From: Deltaproteobacteria bacterium
GTDB lineage: Bacteria > Myxococcota_A > Polyangia > HGW-17
Length of the DNA stretch: 64,000 nt
Assembly: GCA_016937155.1 (NCBI GenBank)
Contig: JAFGWM010000005.1
Span: forward strand, 37,718-101,717
Direction: 5' to 3'
Positions 40,065 through 49,258 of the stretch are shown one piece after another. The notes below the pieces were generated by a model that worked only from the letters and a program-made list of their open reading frames with translations, did no database searches and had not been told where the DNA came from. Every line of letters begins with the position of its first letter. Position 1 is the first letter of the stretch. The translations under genes and the position numbers were made by a program.

Positions 40065-40883
40065 TCAGGAACGGCCGTATTTGTCACGAAGACGGACAAT
40101 ATCGTCTTCGCCGAAATAATCACCAAGTTGAACTTCAACAAGAATGAGATTCTCTTCAGTCTGAGAGTTCCTTATACGGTGAACAGCTTCCTTTGGAATG
40201 AAAATCTGACGACCTTTTTCCACAAAGAAACTCTGATCATCTATGGTCATGATTCCTTTGCCTCGAACTATTGTCCAGTGCTCTTCTCTTCTGAAGTGCT
40301 TCTGAAGGCTGATTTCCTGCCCGGGACGAAGGGATATTATCTTTGTCTGGGCGAAATCAGAGATAAAAAGGCTTTTATAAAATCCCCATGGTCTGGTACT
40401 TACATCATGAAGAAGTTTGCTCTCATCAAGGGAAAATGAATCAAATGTGTAATCCCACTCAAGTTCTTCGAGGAGAATGAGATGATACTGAAGTTTTGTA
40501 ACAGCATTGATCAGGAATCCATCATCACTAAGAACCGGAACAAATTCAGGATTTTCACTCTGAAAAATATCAATCACAGTCTCAAAAGAATCATCACGAT
40601 GTATTGCACCAACCTCTTTGAAAGGAATTTCTCTTACAGGAATATCAACTCTGCCTGTTTCAATAATGACATTTCTTAATATTTTTTCATCGATGGCGCC
40701 TCTGTAAATACCGGCGTCACTTATCACGATTAAAAAATCATGTTTATTTGAATTAATTTTTTTCAGGCAACTGACGATATTATCATCAGAGTTAACAATA
40801 TATTTTTCCAGCGATGAATTTCGCCAGACTTCCTGCTTCTGCAGATATCTGAGACTTAAGTTATTTCTTAGAGGTAATAACAT
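40065..40883 (-). CDS. CBS-domain pair fused to type-II mannose-6-phosphate isomerase-like cupin
   Basis: CBS-like NSNKHDFLIVISDAGIYRGAIDEKILRN and FVPVLSDDGFLINAVTK; cupin TRPWGFYKSLF...KIISLRPGQEISLQKHFRREEHWTIVRGKGIMTIDD...IFIPKEAVHRIRN; start uncertain (40883, 40904 or 41003). Confidence 0.82.
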   Translation of the reverse strand: MLLPLRNNLSLRYLQKQEVWRNSSLEKYIVNSDDNIVSCLKKINSNKHDFLIVISDAGIYRGAIDEKILRNVIIETGRVDIPVREIPFKEVGAIHRDDSFETVIDIFQSENPEFVPVLSDDGFLINAVTKLQYHLILLEELEWDYTFDSFSLDESKLLHDVSTRPWGFYKSLFISDFAQTKIISLRPGQEISLQKHFRREEHWTIVRGKGIMTIDDQSFFVEKGRQIFIPKEAVHRIRNSQTEENLILVEVQLGDYFGEDDIVRLRDKYGRS

Positions 40884-41443
40884 AATTTTACTCCTCAAAA
40901 TCATTGCCCGCTTAACATCGCGGTTGGGATGCAACAGAGCAATACCCGTGCCATATGAGTTGTCAGGATAAGTCCGACAGTCGAAAGCCAGCGTAACGTA
41001 CAATAATTGAATGCCTTTTTCAAATATTTAATATAAAAAAAATCAAATGTAATACTAAATCTGATACCTATCCGGGGGTTTGAGTGTGAAAAAAATATAC
41101 GGTGTGATTTGTGGCCACAAATATTTACATAGTGCAATCTGATTCAGGGAGTCAGAAGAAACATTGAATATACAGTAAAAAGTTTGAACATTGTATGATT
41201 GTTGTGTAAGATGGACTACTGTTGAATTTTGTAAAAATCTTATAAGGAGAGATCTTCATAAATTAGAGTTTGACATGATTCTGAGCAGATGCTAGATCCG
41301 GATGCGTATTCTCAGAAAATGTAACGACTGGTGGTTTAATACAGGGTCATGCTTTATATGGTTTTATTCATGATTGGTTAAAGTTGAATACATGATATTA
41401 GCAGATGAAAAATGTATGGAAGCTTTATAAATGGAGTCAACAG

Positions 41444-42382
41444 ATGAGTTTGACAAAAAGAAATATCATTACTTTTATTCTTATTTCTCTCAGTTTTTTC
41501 AGTTGTCGTTTGAACGATGATCCCCCTAGGACTTTGGGAACCGGCGGTTCACAAACAGCATCTTCAGGCGGTAATGTAATCAAGAACAATGATACATCCG
41601 GCAATACCGGGGAAATCACTGAAAATAATTATGAAGGCAAAGATATTAATGATTCCGAACCTGTTCCGCAGGACCAGCCTCTAAATGATGATGAAGCTGA
41701 AATTTCTGAAAGCAACGAAGAAGGTGATAATCAGTATTCTACAACAACGACTGTTCTTCCCCCATTGAAACTGCCGAGTACTATAAAAGCCCTGAGGGCA
41801 AGTCCTTCTTCAGCCGGGGACATCATGAATATGAAAATCTACAGTTCAACTGCAATTTCGTTTTATTATCCAGGAAGCTGGACCCCTCTGGTGAATGGAC
41901 GATATGTTTTAATTAAATCAGACTCATCTGATGCCACAAGCAATCAAATCCACATAATCCCCTGGCAGTTTAGGCGAAGGCTTTCCAGTGGCTTAGGGAT
42001 TAAAATGTTGATAGCTCATATTGGCAAATATCATCAAAATATGGCTGTTACTGCAAAAAGGAAAATTAAGGGGAAATATGATGTCACCGGTATCACCTTT
42101 ACTTCTGAGATGGGAAGTTCAAAAATGGAGGGATTTGGCGTTGCCCTGAGCAGAGGGAAAAAGGGCGTTTTCGCAATAATAATGGGAAAAAAAGGTGGCT
42201 TCAGGGGTATAAATTCTCCACTTCTTTTAGGTTATGTTCTGCAGAGTATGAGTCAAGGACATAAACCGGCGATGCCTTCAATTCAGCAGACGGATCTCAA
42301 GGTGTCTGATAAGAAGGATGTTAAAGGAGCCCATATGAATCTTTGGGGATTCTGGAAAAATACCGATAAAATATTCAAATAA
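41444..42382 (+). CDS. Hypothetical lipoprotein
   Basis: MSLTKRNIITFILISLSFFSCRLNDDPP lipobox; acidic low-complexity linker then a globular region; no family recognised. Confidence 0.75.
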   Translation: MSLTKRNIITFILISLSFFSCRLNDDPPRTLGTGGSQTASSGGNVIKNNDTSGNTGEITENNYEGKDINDSEPVPQDQPLNDDEAEISESNEEGDNQYSTTTTVLPPLKLPSTIKALRASPSSAGDIMNMKIYSSTAISFYYPGSWTPLVNGRYVLIKSDSSDATSNQIHIIPWQFRRRLSSGLGIKMLIAHIGKYHQNMAVTAKRKIKGKYDVTGITFTSEMGSSKMEGFGVALSRGKKGVFAIIMGKKGGFRGINSPLLLGYVLQSMSQGHKPAMPSIQQTDLKVSDKKDVKGAHMNLWGFWKNTDKIFK

Positions 42383-42495
42383 ATTTTTTCCCCAATCAGG
42401 GGCAAATTGAATCTGTTTAAATGAAATTTGCTGTGTATTGACTGTAAATTGCTGTATAACCAAATCTGTTTTAAATTCATATTCAGGAGGCAGGA

Positions 42496-43617
42496 TTGAT
42501 TACTTTCAAAAAAACTGTGTTAATTATTCTGGCTTTTATATCCGGATGTGTTCATTCGAGCTCCACTGCAAAAGAAACTCAGGATGGACAAAGTTTTAAC
42601 AGACCCCCGGTATCTGTCACTGATAATACACCAATAAATCCATCTGGTTTTTTCCCAGACAGACAGTGGCCGGTTATATCTCCTGAATCAGCAGGATGGG
42701 ATATCCCTTTGTTATCGAGAGCTCTTGATATATTTGATGACAACCTGTTTACTGCTTTGGTGGTGGTTCAAAATGGTTATCTTGTGGTTCAGCGTGGGGA
42801 TATTGCAAAAAGAGTGCGTATATACAGCATGAGAAAAAGCATTGTTAGCGCACTTTTTGGCATATACTCCGACAAAGGGGTTATAAAAGATTCAAAATCC
42901 ATGCTGGAACTGGGAATTGATGATTATACCCCCCTGACAGCAGTAGAAAAAAGAGCAACAATCCGTGATTTACTCATGGCCAGAAGCGGGATATATCTTA
43001 AAGCTGCACTGGAAACCTCTTCCATGAAAAAAAGAAGGCCACTTCGTGGAAGTCATCCCCCAGGGACATTCTGGTATTATAATAACTGGGACTTTAATGT
43101 TCTTGGGCATATTTTTGAAAAACAGTCAGGGAAATCTCTTTTTCAGGCATTCAGTGATGAATTCGCAGTTCCATTGGGAATGCAGGATTTTAGAGTTTCA
43201 GATGGCGGGTATGTCAAAAAGTCGTATACAAAATTCCCCGGTTATTATTTTCGAATGTCAGCAAGGGATTGTGCCAGATTTGGCTATCTGTATCTCAGAA
43301 AAGGAAAATGGAAAAATAAGCAGATTCTTTCAAGTAAATGGGTAAAGACTTCCACTAATGTATTATCCATTGCGGGGAAAGGAATAGGGTATGGTTACCT
43401 CTGGTGGGTTTCCACAGGGAAATACCATCTTAAGACTAAAACGGGCAAAGGAACTTTCAGCGCAAGGGGAAACTGGGGGCAATATATTATTGTAATCCCT
43501 GAGTATGATATGGTTATTGTCAAAGTTGTGGATAAGAAAAGCGGTGCTAAAAGGCAGAACAGAAGAGAAACCAGTGAAATGATAAAGCTGCTTATAAGTG
43601 CAGCTCCTAAACCATAG
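42496..43617 (+). CDS. Beta-lactamase-related serine hydrolase (PF00144-like)
   Basis: YSMRKSIVSALFG (SxxK), WYYNNWDFNVLGHIFEKQSG (YxN), lipobox ISGCVHS. Confidence 0.9.
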   Translation: MITFKKTVLIILAFISGCVHSSSTAKETQDGQSFNRPPVSVTDNTPINPSGFFPDRQWPVISPESAGWDIPLLSRALDIFDDNLFTALVVVQNGYLVVQRGDIAKRVRIYSMRKSIVSALFGIYSDKGVIKDSKSMLELGIDDYTPLTAVEKRATIRDLLMARSGIYLKAALETSSMKKRRPLRGSHPPGTFWYYNNWDFNVLGHIFEKQSGKSLFQAFSDEFAVPLGMQDFRVSDGGYVKKSYTKFPGYYFRMSARDCARFGYLYLRKGKWKNKQILSSKWVKTSTNVLSIAGKGIGYGYLWWVSTGKYHLKTKTGKGTFSARGNWGQYIIVIPEYDMVIVKVVDKKSGAKRQNRRETSEMIKLLISAAPKP

Positions 43618-43630
43618 AATCCCGGTTGTT

Positions 43631-44146
43631 TTATGAGATGGGTACAAGAATTTCAGTTTTAAGTTCTGACTCAGGTACCTTTCGAGGATCGTTCAGATAA
43701 AATTCTATTGAATAGTTCTTCACTGAATTGTTATTGGAACGTGCATAATCCATGATTTTTTTGTATGTTTCCGATACCTTCATATATGGACCTTCATGAA
43801 TTGCCCGAATGAAATTTCCGCCGTCCACAGTTTTTTTCATTATATTGTCTTCCCCGGTTGTACTTTCGCTGCACATTATTCCTACTTCAATATCCCATTT
43901 TTTTAAAAACATCATTTTAATCATTGAAAGGGGCCCTTTTTTTGAAAGAGAAGCCCAGTCAAGGTTTTTATAAATGGTGAAGGGTGGAGTTCCTTCAGGT
44001 GGTTTCATCGACTGCTCCGTTAGTTTTTTATAAATTTTTTTATAGGATGGCCCCATTATTTTTCCCATTTTCATTGTGCTGGTGGTGTGTGGAATAACAA
44101 GGGCAGTAAATGACGGCTTTTCAATTATGGTTACAGATTGTGACAT
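43631..44146 (-). CDS. GyrI-like / AraC effector-binding small-molecule-binding domain protein
   Basis: VTIIEKPSFTALVIPHTTS...IEVGIMCSES...GGNFIRAIHEGPYMKVSETYKKIMDYARSN...IEFYLNDPRKVPESELKTEILVPI. Confidence 0.85.
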   Translation of the reverse strand: MSQSVTIIEKPSFTALVIPHTTSTMKMGKIMGPSYKKIYKKLTEQSMKPPEGTPPFTIYKNLDWASLSKKGPLSMIKMMFLKKWDIEVGIMCSESTTGEDNIMKKTVDGGNFIRAIHEGPYMKVSETYKKIMDYARSNNNSVKNYSIEFYLNDPRKVPESELKTEILVPIS

Positions 44147-44180
44147 GTTTTACCTTTCTAGAAGAGTTCCAAACGGGACA

Positions 44181-44209
44181 AGGTTAACCTAACATATGTT
44201 AGGTGTCAA
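44181..44209 (-). promoter_or_regulatory. Promoter TTGACA-N17-TAACCT with an 18-bp perfect palindrome (44187-44204) filling the spacer
   Basis: ACCTAACATATGTTAGGT is its own reverse complement; -35 at 44204-44209, -10 at 44181-44186 on the minus strand. Confidence 0.7.
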
Positions 44210-44266
44210 GAGTGGATTTCAATTTTTATTGATCGGAAAAGTTGATTTTAAATTATATAAGGAAAA

Positions 44267-44602
44267 TCAGTTTTCATTATCACTATACAGGAATCCATAA
44301 GGTCTGCTGATTGTTTTCTCAAGTTCAAACAGGGAAAGATTTCTGGAGAGCCTGACAGATTCACGACCTTCCACAAAAAGAATGATAGTGGGAACAGTAA
44401 ATATAGACAACTGGCCTGAGAGTTCTGGTTTTTCAGTAGTGTCAACATAAATAAAATTTACTTTGCTGAAATTTTCCTCAATAAGGCTGATAATTTTGGG
44501 TTTAAGTGCCTTACAGACATTACACTGAGGCGTTGAAAAATAGGCCAGATTCATTGGTGTCTTCTTTATTTCATCAAGGAATATATTAAGTTCGTCCGAC
44601 AT
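44267..44602 (-). CDS. Thioredoxin-family protein
   Basis: NLAYFSTPQCNVCKALKPKIISLIEENFSKVNFIYVDTTEKPELSGQLSIFTVPTIILFVEG: CxxC and cis-Pro. Confidence 0.9.
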   Translation of the reverse strand: MSDELNIFLDEIKKTPMNLAYFSTPQCNVCKALKPKIISLIEENFSKVNFIYVDTTEKPELSGQLSIFTVPTIILFVEGRESVRLSRNLSLFELEKTISRPYGFLYSDNEN

Positions 44603-44751
44603 GTCCGTCTCCCTTTAAGGGGAACAAACATTCTCATAAATAACAGAAAGTCAATGCTGTGTACCCGGGAATTATGCTTTTATGAAAAAAATTGTCTGCA
44701 GATATTAAGGCTATTCTGGTAGTTTTCATATCAAGGGAATGGAGGTGCCTT

Positions 44752-45381
44752 ATGAAAATTATTTTACTGATGACTATCGGTGTTTTACTTTCTGGATGTG
44801 GAAATAACAGTTCAACTTCAACTGGAAACAGGATAAAGCAGAAGAAAGACAAAATGCTGGACAAAAAAACAGGTTCCTCCAAAGACTCAAAAAATGATCC
44901 TGCAAATAGCGAATGTCTTATTAAAAAACTTGAAAATGCCGGTAAGGGTGTTTCCGGAATAAGATTAGAACTCACCGGGGATGTTTTTGGAGGGCTGAAA
45001 CTTGGTATGAAAAAAGATGAAGTTATCAGACTTTTAGGTGAGCCACAATCAAAGAGTAAACCAACTATGGAGGCTGCTACCGGATACATGAGATCAGAAT
45101 GGAAATGGAACTCTAGGGGTGTTAAACTGTCCATGAATGAAGGAAAATCCTCTACAACAGTTATTTTTATCAGTCTCAGATCTCCATTTTCAGGAAAATC
45201 AAGTTGCGGGATAGGTATTGGCGACTTATACAGTAAAATGCTCAGGATATACAGCAAGTATAAAAATATTGATACTCCGGATCCTGAATCCCGTGTTTTC
45301 GGATCCATATACGGTGGAATTCTTTTCGGTGAAAAGGATGGCAAAATATCTTCCATAGATGTTGGTGCTTTTGCTGAATAA
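44752..45381 (+). CDS. Hypothetical lipoprotein
   Basis: MKIILLMTIGVLLSGCGNN lipobox, GGAGG upstream of ATG 44752. Confidence 0.8.
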   Translation: MKIILLMTIGVLLSGCGNNSSTSTGNRIKQKKDKMLDKKTGSSKDSKNDPANSECLIKKLENAGKGVSGIRLELTGDVFGGLKLGMKKDEVIRLLGEPQSKSKPTMEAATGYMRSEWKWNSRGVKLSMNEGKSSTTVIFISLRSPFSGKSSCGIGIGDLYSKMLRIYSKYKNIDTPDPESRVFGSIYGGILFGEKDGKISSIDVGAFAE

Positions 45382-45404
45382 TTAAAAACAACTGTGAACC
45401 AACA

Positions 45405-45881
45405 CTAAAGCTTATGCACCTGTCTCACTGCCTCGTATGCGGCAATTGCGGCACTGTTTGCAAGGTTGAGACTTCTGATATTTTCCATCATCGGAATTCT
45501 GAGGCAACGATGGGGATACTTTTCGATCAGCCATTTGGGAAGACCTTTTGTTTCACTTCCGAATGAAAGATAATCACCTTTTTTAAATTCTGCTTCATAC
45601 AATCCTTGTCCTACTTTAGTTGAAAACAGCCATATTTTGTCTTTTCGAGCTTCGAAATACACATCTATATCCTCAAAATATGTTTTTTCCACAAGATCCC
45701 AGTAATCAAGTCCAGCTCTTTTTCGTCGAGGATGATTTTCATCAAATCCAATTTTTCCCACTATGTGTAAGGGACTTCCAATACAGGCACAGAGTCTGGA
45801 TACCGCCCCTATATTGGGGGGAATTTCCGGTTCCACAAGTGTTATTACAACAGGTTTGTCAAGTTCTCTAAGATAAATCAT
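45405..45881 (-). CDS. trmL: tRNA (cytidine(34)-2'-O)-methyltransferase, SPOUT family
   Basis: VVITLVEPEIPPNIGAVSRLCACIGSPLHIVGKIGF; LSFGSETKGLP; LRIPMMENIRSLNLANSAAIAAYEAVRQ. Confidence 0.93.
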   Translation of the reverse strand: MIYLRELDKPVVITLVEPEIPPNIGAVSRLCACIGSPLHIVGKIGFDENHPRRKRAGLDYWDLVEKTYFEDIDVYFEARKDKIWLFSTKVGQGLYEAEFKKGDYLSFGSETKGLPKWLIEKYPHRCLRIPMMENIRSLNLANSAAIAAYEAVRQVHKL

Positions 45882-45947
45882 GGGGGGATATTTAACATAA
45901 CATTAAAATTTTTCCACGATCTAATCAATCACAGTGTGAGATTCAGC

Positions 45948-45975
45948 TAAATGGCTGTGACCAATGATCCGATAT
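45948..45975 (+). promoter_or_regulatory. Putative sigma-28-like promoter TAAA-N16-TCCGATAT upstream of fliN operon
   Basis: taaa tggctgtgaccaatga tccgatat; start codon 46011 with aggaga RBS lies 36 nt downstream. Confidence 0.5.
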
Positions 45976-46010
45976 CAGAGTCTGTAATTGAATTTTCAGG
46001 AGAAACAATA

Positions 46011-46364
46011 ATGTCTGATGATAAATTGAATGATGAAATTGAAAAGCTTACCAATGAGTCTGATCCCATGAATGATACCGATAGTGCTGAAGCACTGGAG
46101 CGTCTGGTTGATATTCCAGTGGAGGTCACCGTGGAACTGGGGCGAAAAAAAGTCACGGTGGAGCAGCTTTTATCCCTGAAAAGTGGTTCAATTCTGGAGC
46201 TGGCAAAAGTCAGTGGAGATCCACTGGATGTTGTAGTGGGACAGCGATTAATTGCCAGAGGAGAGGCTGTGGTAATTGGCGACAGATATGGAATAAGAAT
46301 TACAGAAGTAATCGTGGATACTAAATCACAAACATCAAGAAAACTTGATGGTGAGGAAGTCTGA
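46011..46364 (+). CDS. fliN: Flagellar motor switch protein FliN
   Basis: LVDIPVEVTVELGRKKVTVEQLLSLKSGSILELAKVSGDPLDVVVGQRLIARGEAVVIGDRYGIRITEV (SpoA/FliN C-terminus). Confidence 0.95.
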   Translation: MSDDKLNDEIEKLTNESDPMNDTDSAEALERLVDIPVEVTVELGRKKVTVEQLLSLKSGSILELAKVSGDPLDVVVGQRLIARGEAVVIGDRYGIRITEVIVDTKSQTSRKLDGEEV

Positions 46365-46365
46365 T

Positions 46366-47463
46366 ATGAATATTCTCATTGTTTATTCACTGGTTGTGTC
46401 CATGGCAGGTGCACCTAAAGATGTGATTGAAAGTGCCATTTTCAGCGAAACTGCAGAGAGTATCATTCTGACAATTAAAACCAGAAATAAAGCTGAACCC
46501 AATGCTGAAAAATGGTGGTATGGAGGAAAATTCAGAATAAGAGTAAGAAACGCAAGATTTTCAAAAAATTTTATTCAGAAAAGTCATCAGGATCTTCACA
46601 AAAAAATAAAAATAGAAAACAAATATTATGATGATTATGGGGCTGTATTCAGACTGGGCTTTCAGGCAAAACAGAAGGAACTTGAGAATTCGCTGAAGGT
46701 ATTGTTCAAAACAGGCGAAATTTCAATGAGTGTGTCAAAAAAGTCCCTTGGTATAACTACTGGTGGTGAAGTTGTTGAAGCAGTTGTGGGAAAAGGAGAC
46801 AGCGGCGACAAAAAATCGGTAGTACTTGCCGGTGTAGATTCTATTCCGGATACTGATGCCACTGAAGATAAAAAAGTTGAAACTGAACCTTCATCCAGCA
46901 AAAAGCAAATGTCTTCTCCGGTAAAGGAACCTGAAAAAACTTTAACTGGTAAGGGTAAACTGGGGGAAGAAGTAATCAGTAATCTGAGAAAATCCGGAGG
47001 TTCTAAAAAAGGGGGGAAATCATCTACTACCGGAGGATTTACAACAACCTTTCTCCTTTTGCTTTTAATGACTCTACTTGGTGGTGGTTCATACTATTAT
47101 CTCAAAAGAAAACAAAAGCTTCCCCAGGGGCTTAAGGGGTCCAGTATACGTTTGATTGAACAGAAGATGATAATGCCTGGGGCAAAACTGGCTGTGGTTC
47201 AGGTAAATGACAGGGTTCTCGTGATAGGTATCACTTCAGGAAACATGACTCTTCTCACTGAATTTATTCCAGAATATTCAGGCATTAAGGAAGAGGAAAT
47301 GTTTGATGAAGAAGACAATGACGCCACTCCTGAATCTGTAAAAGGAATTCTGGAACTGAGAGAGAAATTTCTAAAGCAGCAGTCTGACGATTTAAAAGCG
47401 TCAGAAGTTGAAGGTACTTTCAATCAGGCTGCTGGTCTTGAATCCTACAAGAGGAATAAATAG
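46366..47463 (+). CDS. fliO: FliO-like flagellar biosynthesis protein with extended N-terminal region
   Basis: Position between fliN and fliP; single TM TTFLLLLLMTLLGGGSYYYL followed by SSIRLIEQKMIMPGAKLAVVQVNDRVLVIGITSGNMTLLTEF (FliO core). Confidence 0.8.
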   Translation: MNILIVYSLVVSMAGAPKDVIESAIFSETAESIILTIKTRNKAEPNAEKWWYGGKFRIRVRNARFSKNFIQKSHQDLHKKIKIENKYYDDYGAVFRLGFQAKQKELENSLKVLFKTGEISMSVSKKSLGITTGGEVVEAVVGKGDSGDKKSVVLAGVDSIPDTDATEDKKVETEPSSSKKQMSSPVKEPEKTLTGKGKLGEEVISNLRKSGGSKKGGKSSTTGGFTTTFLLLLLMTLLGGGSYYYLKRKQKLPQGLKGSSIRLIEQKMIMPGAKLAVVQVNDRVLVIGITSGNMTLLTEFIPEYSGIKEEEMFDEEDNDATPESVKGILELREKFLKQQSDDLKASEVEGTFNQAAGLESYKRNK

Positions 47464-48210
47464 ATGAAATATTCAGTGCTGATTCTGTCAGGGGTATTAT
47501 TATTTATTATTTTGTTCTGGCCAGAGTTTGCATCAGCTGAGCCAAAGGTAACATTTTCGATTGACTCATTTAATGACCGTTCCCAGGTTGCAACAGTTCT
47601 GCAGATGCTTGGAGTTCTCACTATTATCGCTGTCGCACCCAGTATCATTCTCCTCACAACCAGTTTCACAAGGACCATTATTGTTCTTGCATTTTTGAAA
47701 CAAGCCACAGGAACCCAGAATCTTCCCCCGTCTCAGGTTATAATGGGGATTTCTTTATTTTTAACAATGTTCATAATGGCTCCAACAGGCCTGAAAGTTT
47801 ATAATGAAGCGGTAAAACCATATATGGCCGAGCAGTCATCATTTTCCGAGAGCCTTGAAAAAGCAAAAAGTCCTATAAGAACTTTTATGCTGAGACAGAC
47901 CAGAGAGAAGGATCTTCTACTTTTTTATGATATTTCCGGGAAAAAACTACCACAAAGGGTAGCTGATGTTCCATTTCATATCCTGCTGCCTTCTTTTATT
48001 ATCAGTGAAATCACCACTGCATTCAAAATGGGATTTCTAATTTTTCTTCCATTTCTGGTAATTGATCTTGTTATAGCCAGTGTTCTGATGGCGATGGGGA
48101 TGGTGATGCTGCCCCCGGCACTGATTTCACTACCGTTCAAAATTATGCTGTTTGTTGTGGCCGATGGATGGAATCTGATTCTGGGGAGTCTTACAAGGAG
48201 TTTCGGATGA
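47464..48210 (+). CDS. fliP: Flagellar biosynthetic protein FliP
   Basis: APSIILLTTSFTRTIIVLAFLKQATGTQNLPPSQVIMGISLFLT; LLPSFIISEITTAFKMGFLIFLPFLVIDLVIASVLMAMGM. Confidence 0.98.
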   Translation: MKYSVLILSGVLLFIILFWPEFASAEPKVTFSIDSFNDRSQVATVLQMLGVLTIIAVAPSIILLTTSFTRTIIVLAFLKQATGTQNLPPSQVIMGISLFLTMFIMAPTGLKVYNEAVKPYMAEQSSFSESLEKAKSPIRTFMLRQTREKDLLLFYDISGKKLPQRVADVPFHILLPSFIISEITTAFKMGFLIFLPFLVIDLVIASVLMAMGMVMLPPALISLPFKIMLFVVADGWNLILGSLTRSFG

Positions 48211-48476
48211 CACCTGAATATGCATTGGATATGGTGGCCAAGGCTCTTCACACTGCAATAGTTATTGCTGGACCCTTGCTTGCAGCCGGTATGATAGTTG
48301 GTATTCTGATTGCTATTCTTCAGGCTGCCACACAGATTAATGAAAGTACTCTTTCATTCGTGCCAAAACTGGTAATTGTGCTTGCTGTAGCCAGTTTTGC
48401 AGCTCCCTACATTTTAAGAACACTGGTGGATTTATTCAGAGAAATGGTAGGCAGGTTTCCAACGGCGGCGATGTAA
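48207..48476 (+). CDS. fliQ: Flagellar biosynthetic protein FliQ
   Basis: MTPEYALDMVAKALHTAIVIAGPLLAAGMIVGILIAILQAATQINESTLSFVPKL. Confidence 0.97.
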   Translation: MTPEYALDMVAKALHTAIVIAGPLLAAGMIVGILIAILQAATQINESTLSFVPKLVIVLAVASFAAPYILRTLVDLFREMVGRFPTAAM

Positions 48477-48478
48477 TT

Positions 48479-49240
48479 ATGTATACATTATCTTTTGAGA
48501 TTCCTGTGATTGCTCTGAGCCTTGTAAGTCTTCGGATTGCAGGACTCGCAATTAGTGCTCCCTTTCTGAATCACAGGGGTCTTCCAAGAAGAATCCGTGG
48601 TGCTTTTGTTATTGTTCTGAGTTTTTTTTTCATACACTACATAGACATTCCTATTGGTATTGACCAGCCACTTTTGCTTGTAGCTGCCGGAGCTGGAGAG
48701 TTTATCACCGGTCTGGCAATGGGAACGATATTAAACATGGTTGTTGCATCAGTGAGTGCTGCAGGCCAGTTGATGGCAATGGAAATGGGATTTGCTTTTT
48801 CAAATATGGTTGATCCATCGACCGGTGAACAAAGCACTGTAATCCAGAGATTTTTTGCTCTTTTCCTGATTCTTATGTTTCTCCTTTTTGACGGCCATAT
48901 AGAACTGGTGAGCCTTCTTGCATATTCCTTTAAAACCTCACCTGTGGCTATGGCCTTTACGGGACCATCCACCTGGAAAGCAATAGCAGGTATGGGAAGT
49001 CTGCTGTTTGAAACAGCCTTTCGGCTTGCTCTACCACTTACCGGCGCCATTTTGTTGACTCAGGTGGCAATTGCCCTTGCAGCCAAGATGGCACCAAGGC
49101 TGAATGTTTTTATACTTGGATTTGCGATAATGATTTTGATTGGATTGCTGATGCTTCCAGCTATGCTCCCAGGAGTTACCGATTTTTTCCGGACAATGAT
49201 GGAAAACGCACTGAAAATGGCACAAAATGTGAATAAATAG
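48479..49240 (+). CDS. fliR: Flagellar biosynthetic protein FliR
   Basis: Multi-TM; RIAGLAISAPFLNHRGLPRRIRGAFVIVLSFF; GFAFSNMVDPSTGEQSTVIQRF. Confidence 0.96.
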   Translation: MYTLSFEIPVIALSLVSLRIAGLAISAPFLNHRGLPRRIRGAFVIVLSFFFIHYIDIPIGIDQPLLLVAAGAGEFITGLAMGTILNMVVASVSAAGQLMAMEMGFAFSNMVDPSTGEQSTVIQRFFALFLILMFLLFDGHIELVSLLAYSFKTSPVAMAFTGPSTWKAIAGMGSLLFETAFRLALPLTGAILLTQVAIALAAKMAPRLNVFILGFAIMILIGLLMLPAMLPGVTDFFRTMMENALKMAQNVNK

Positions 49241-49258
49241 TCCTCAGGAGTTTTACTA

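Noticed and set aside
42383-42410. cccc-aatca-gggg hairpin after 42382 as terminator
   Set aside because: Only a 4-bp stem, T-run precedes rather than follows it
42496-43617. True antibiotic beta-lactamase
   Set aside because: Has SxxK and YxN but is a lipoprotein of the broad PF00144 esterase/DD-peptidase group; no context supporting resistance
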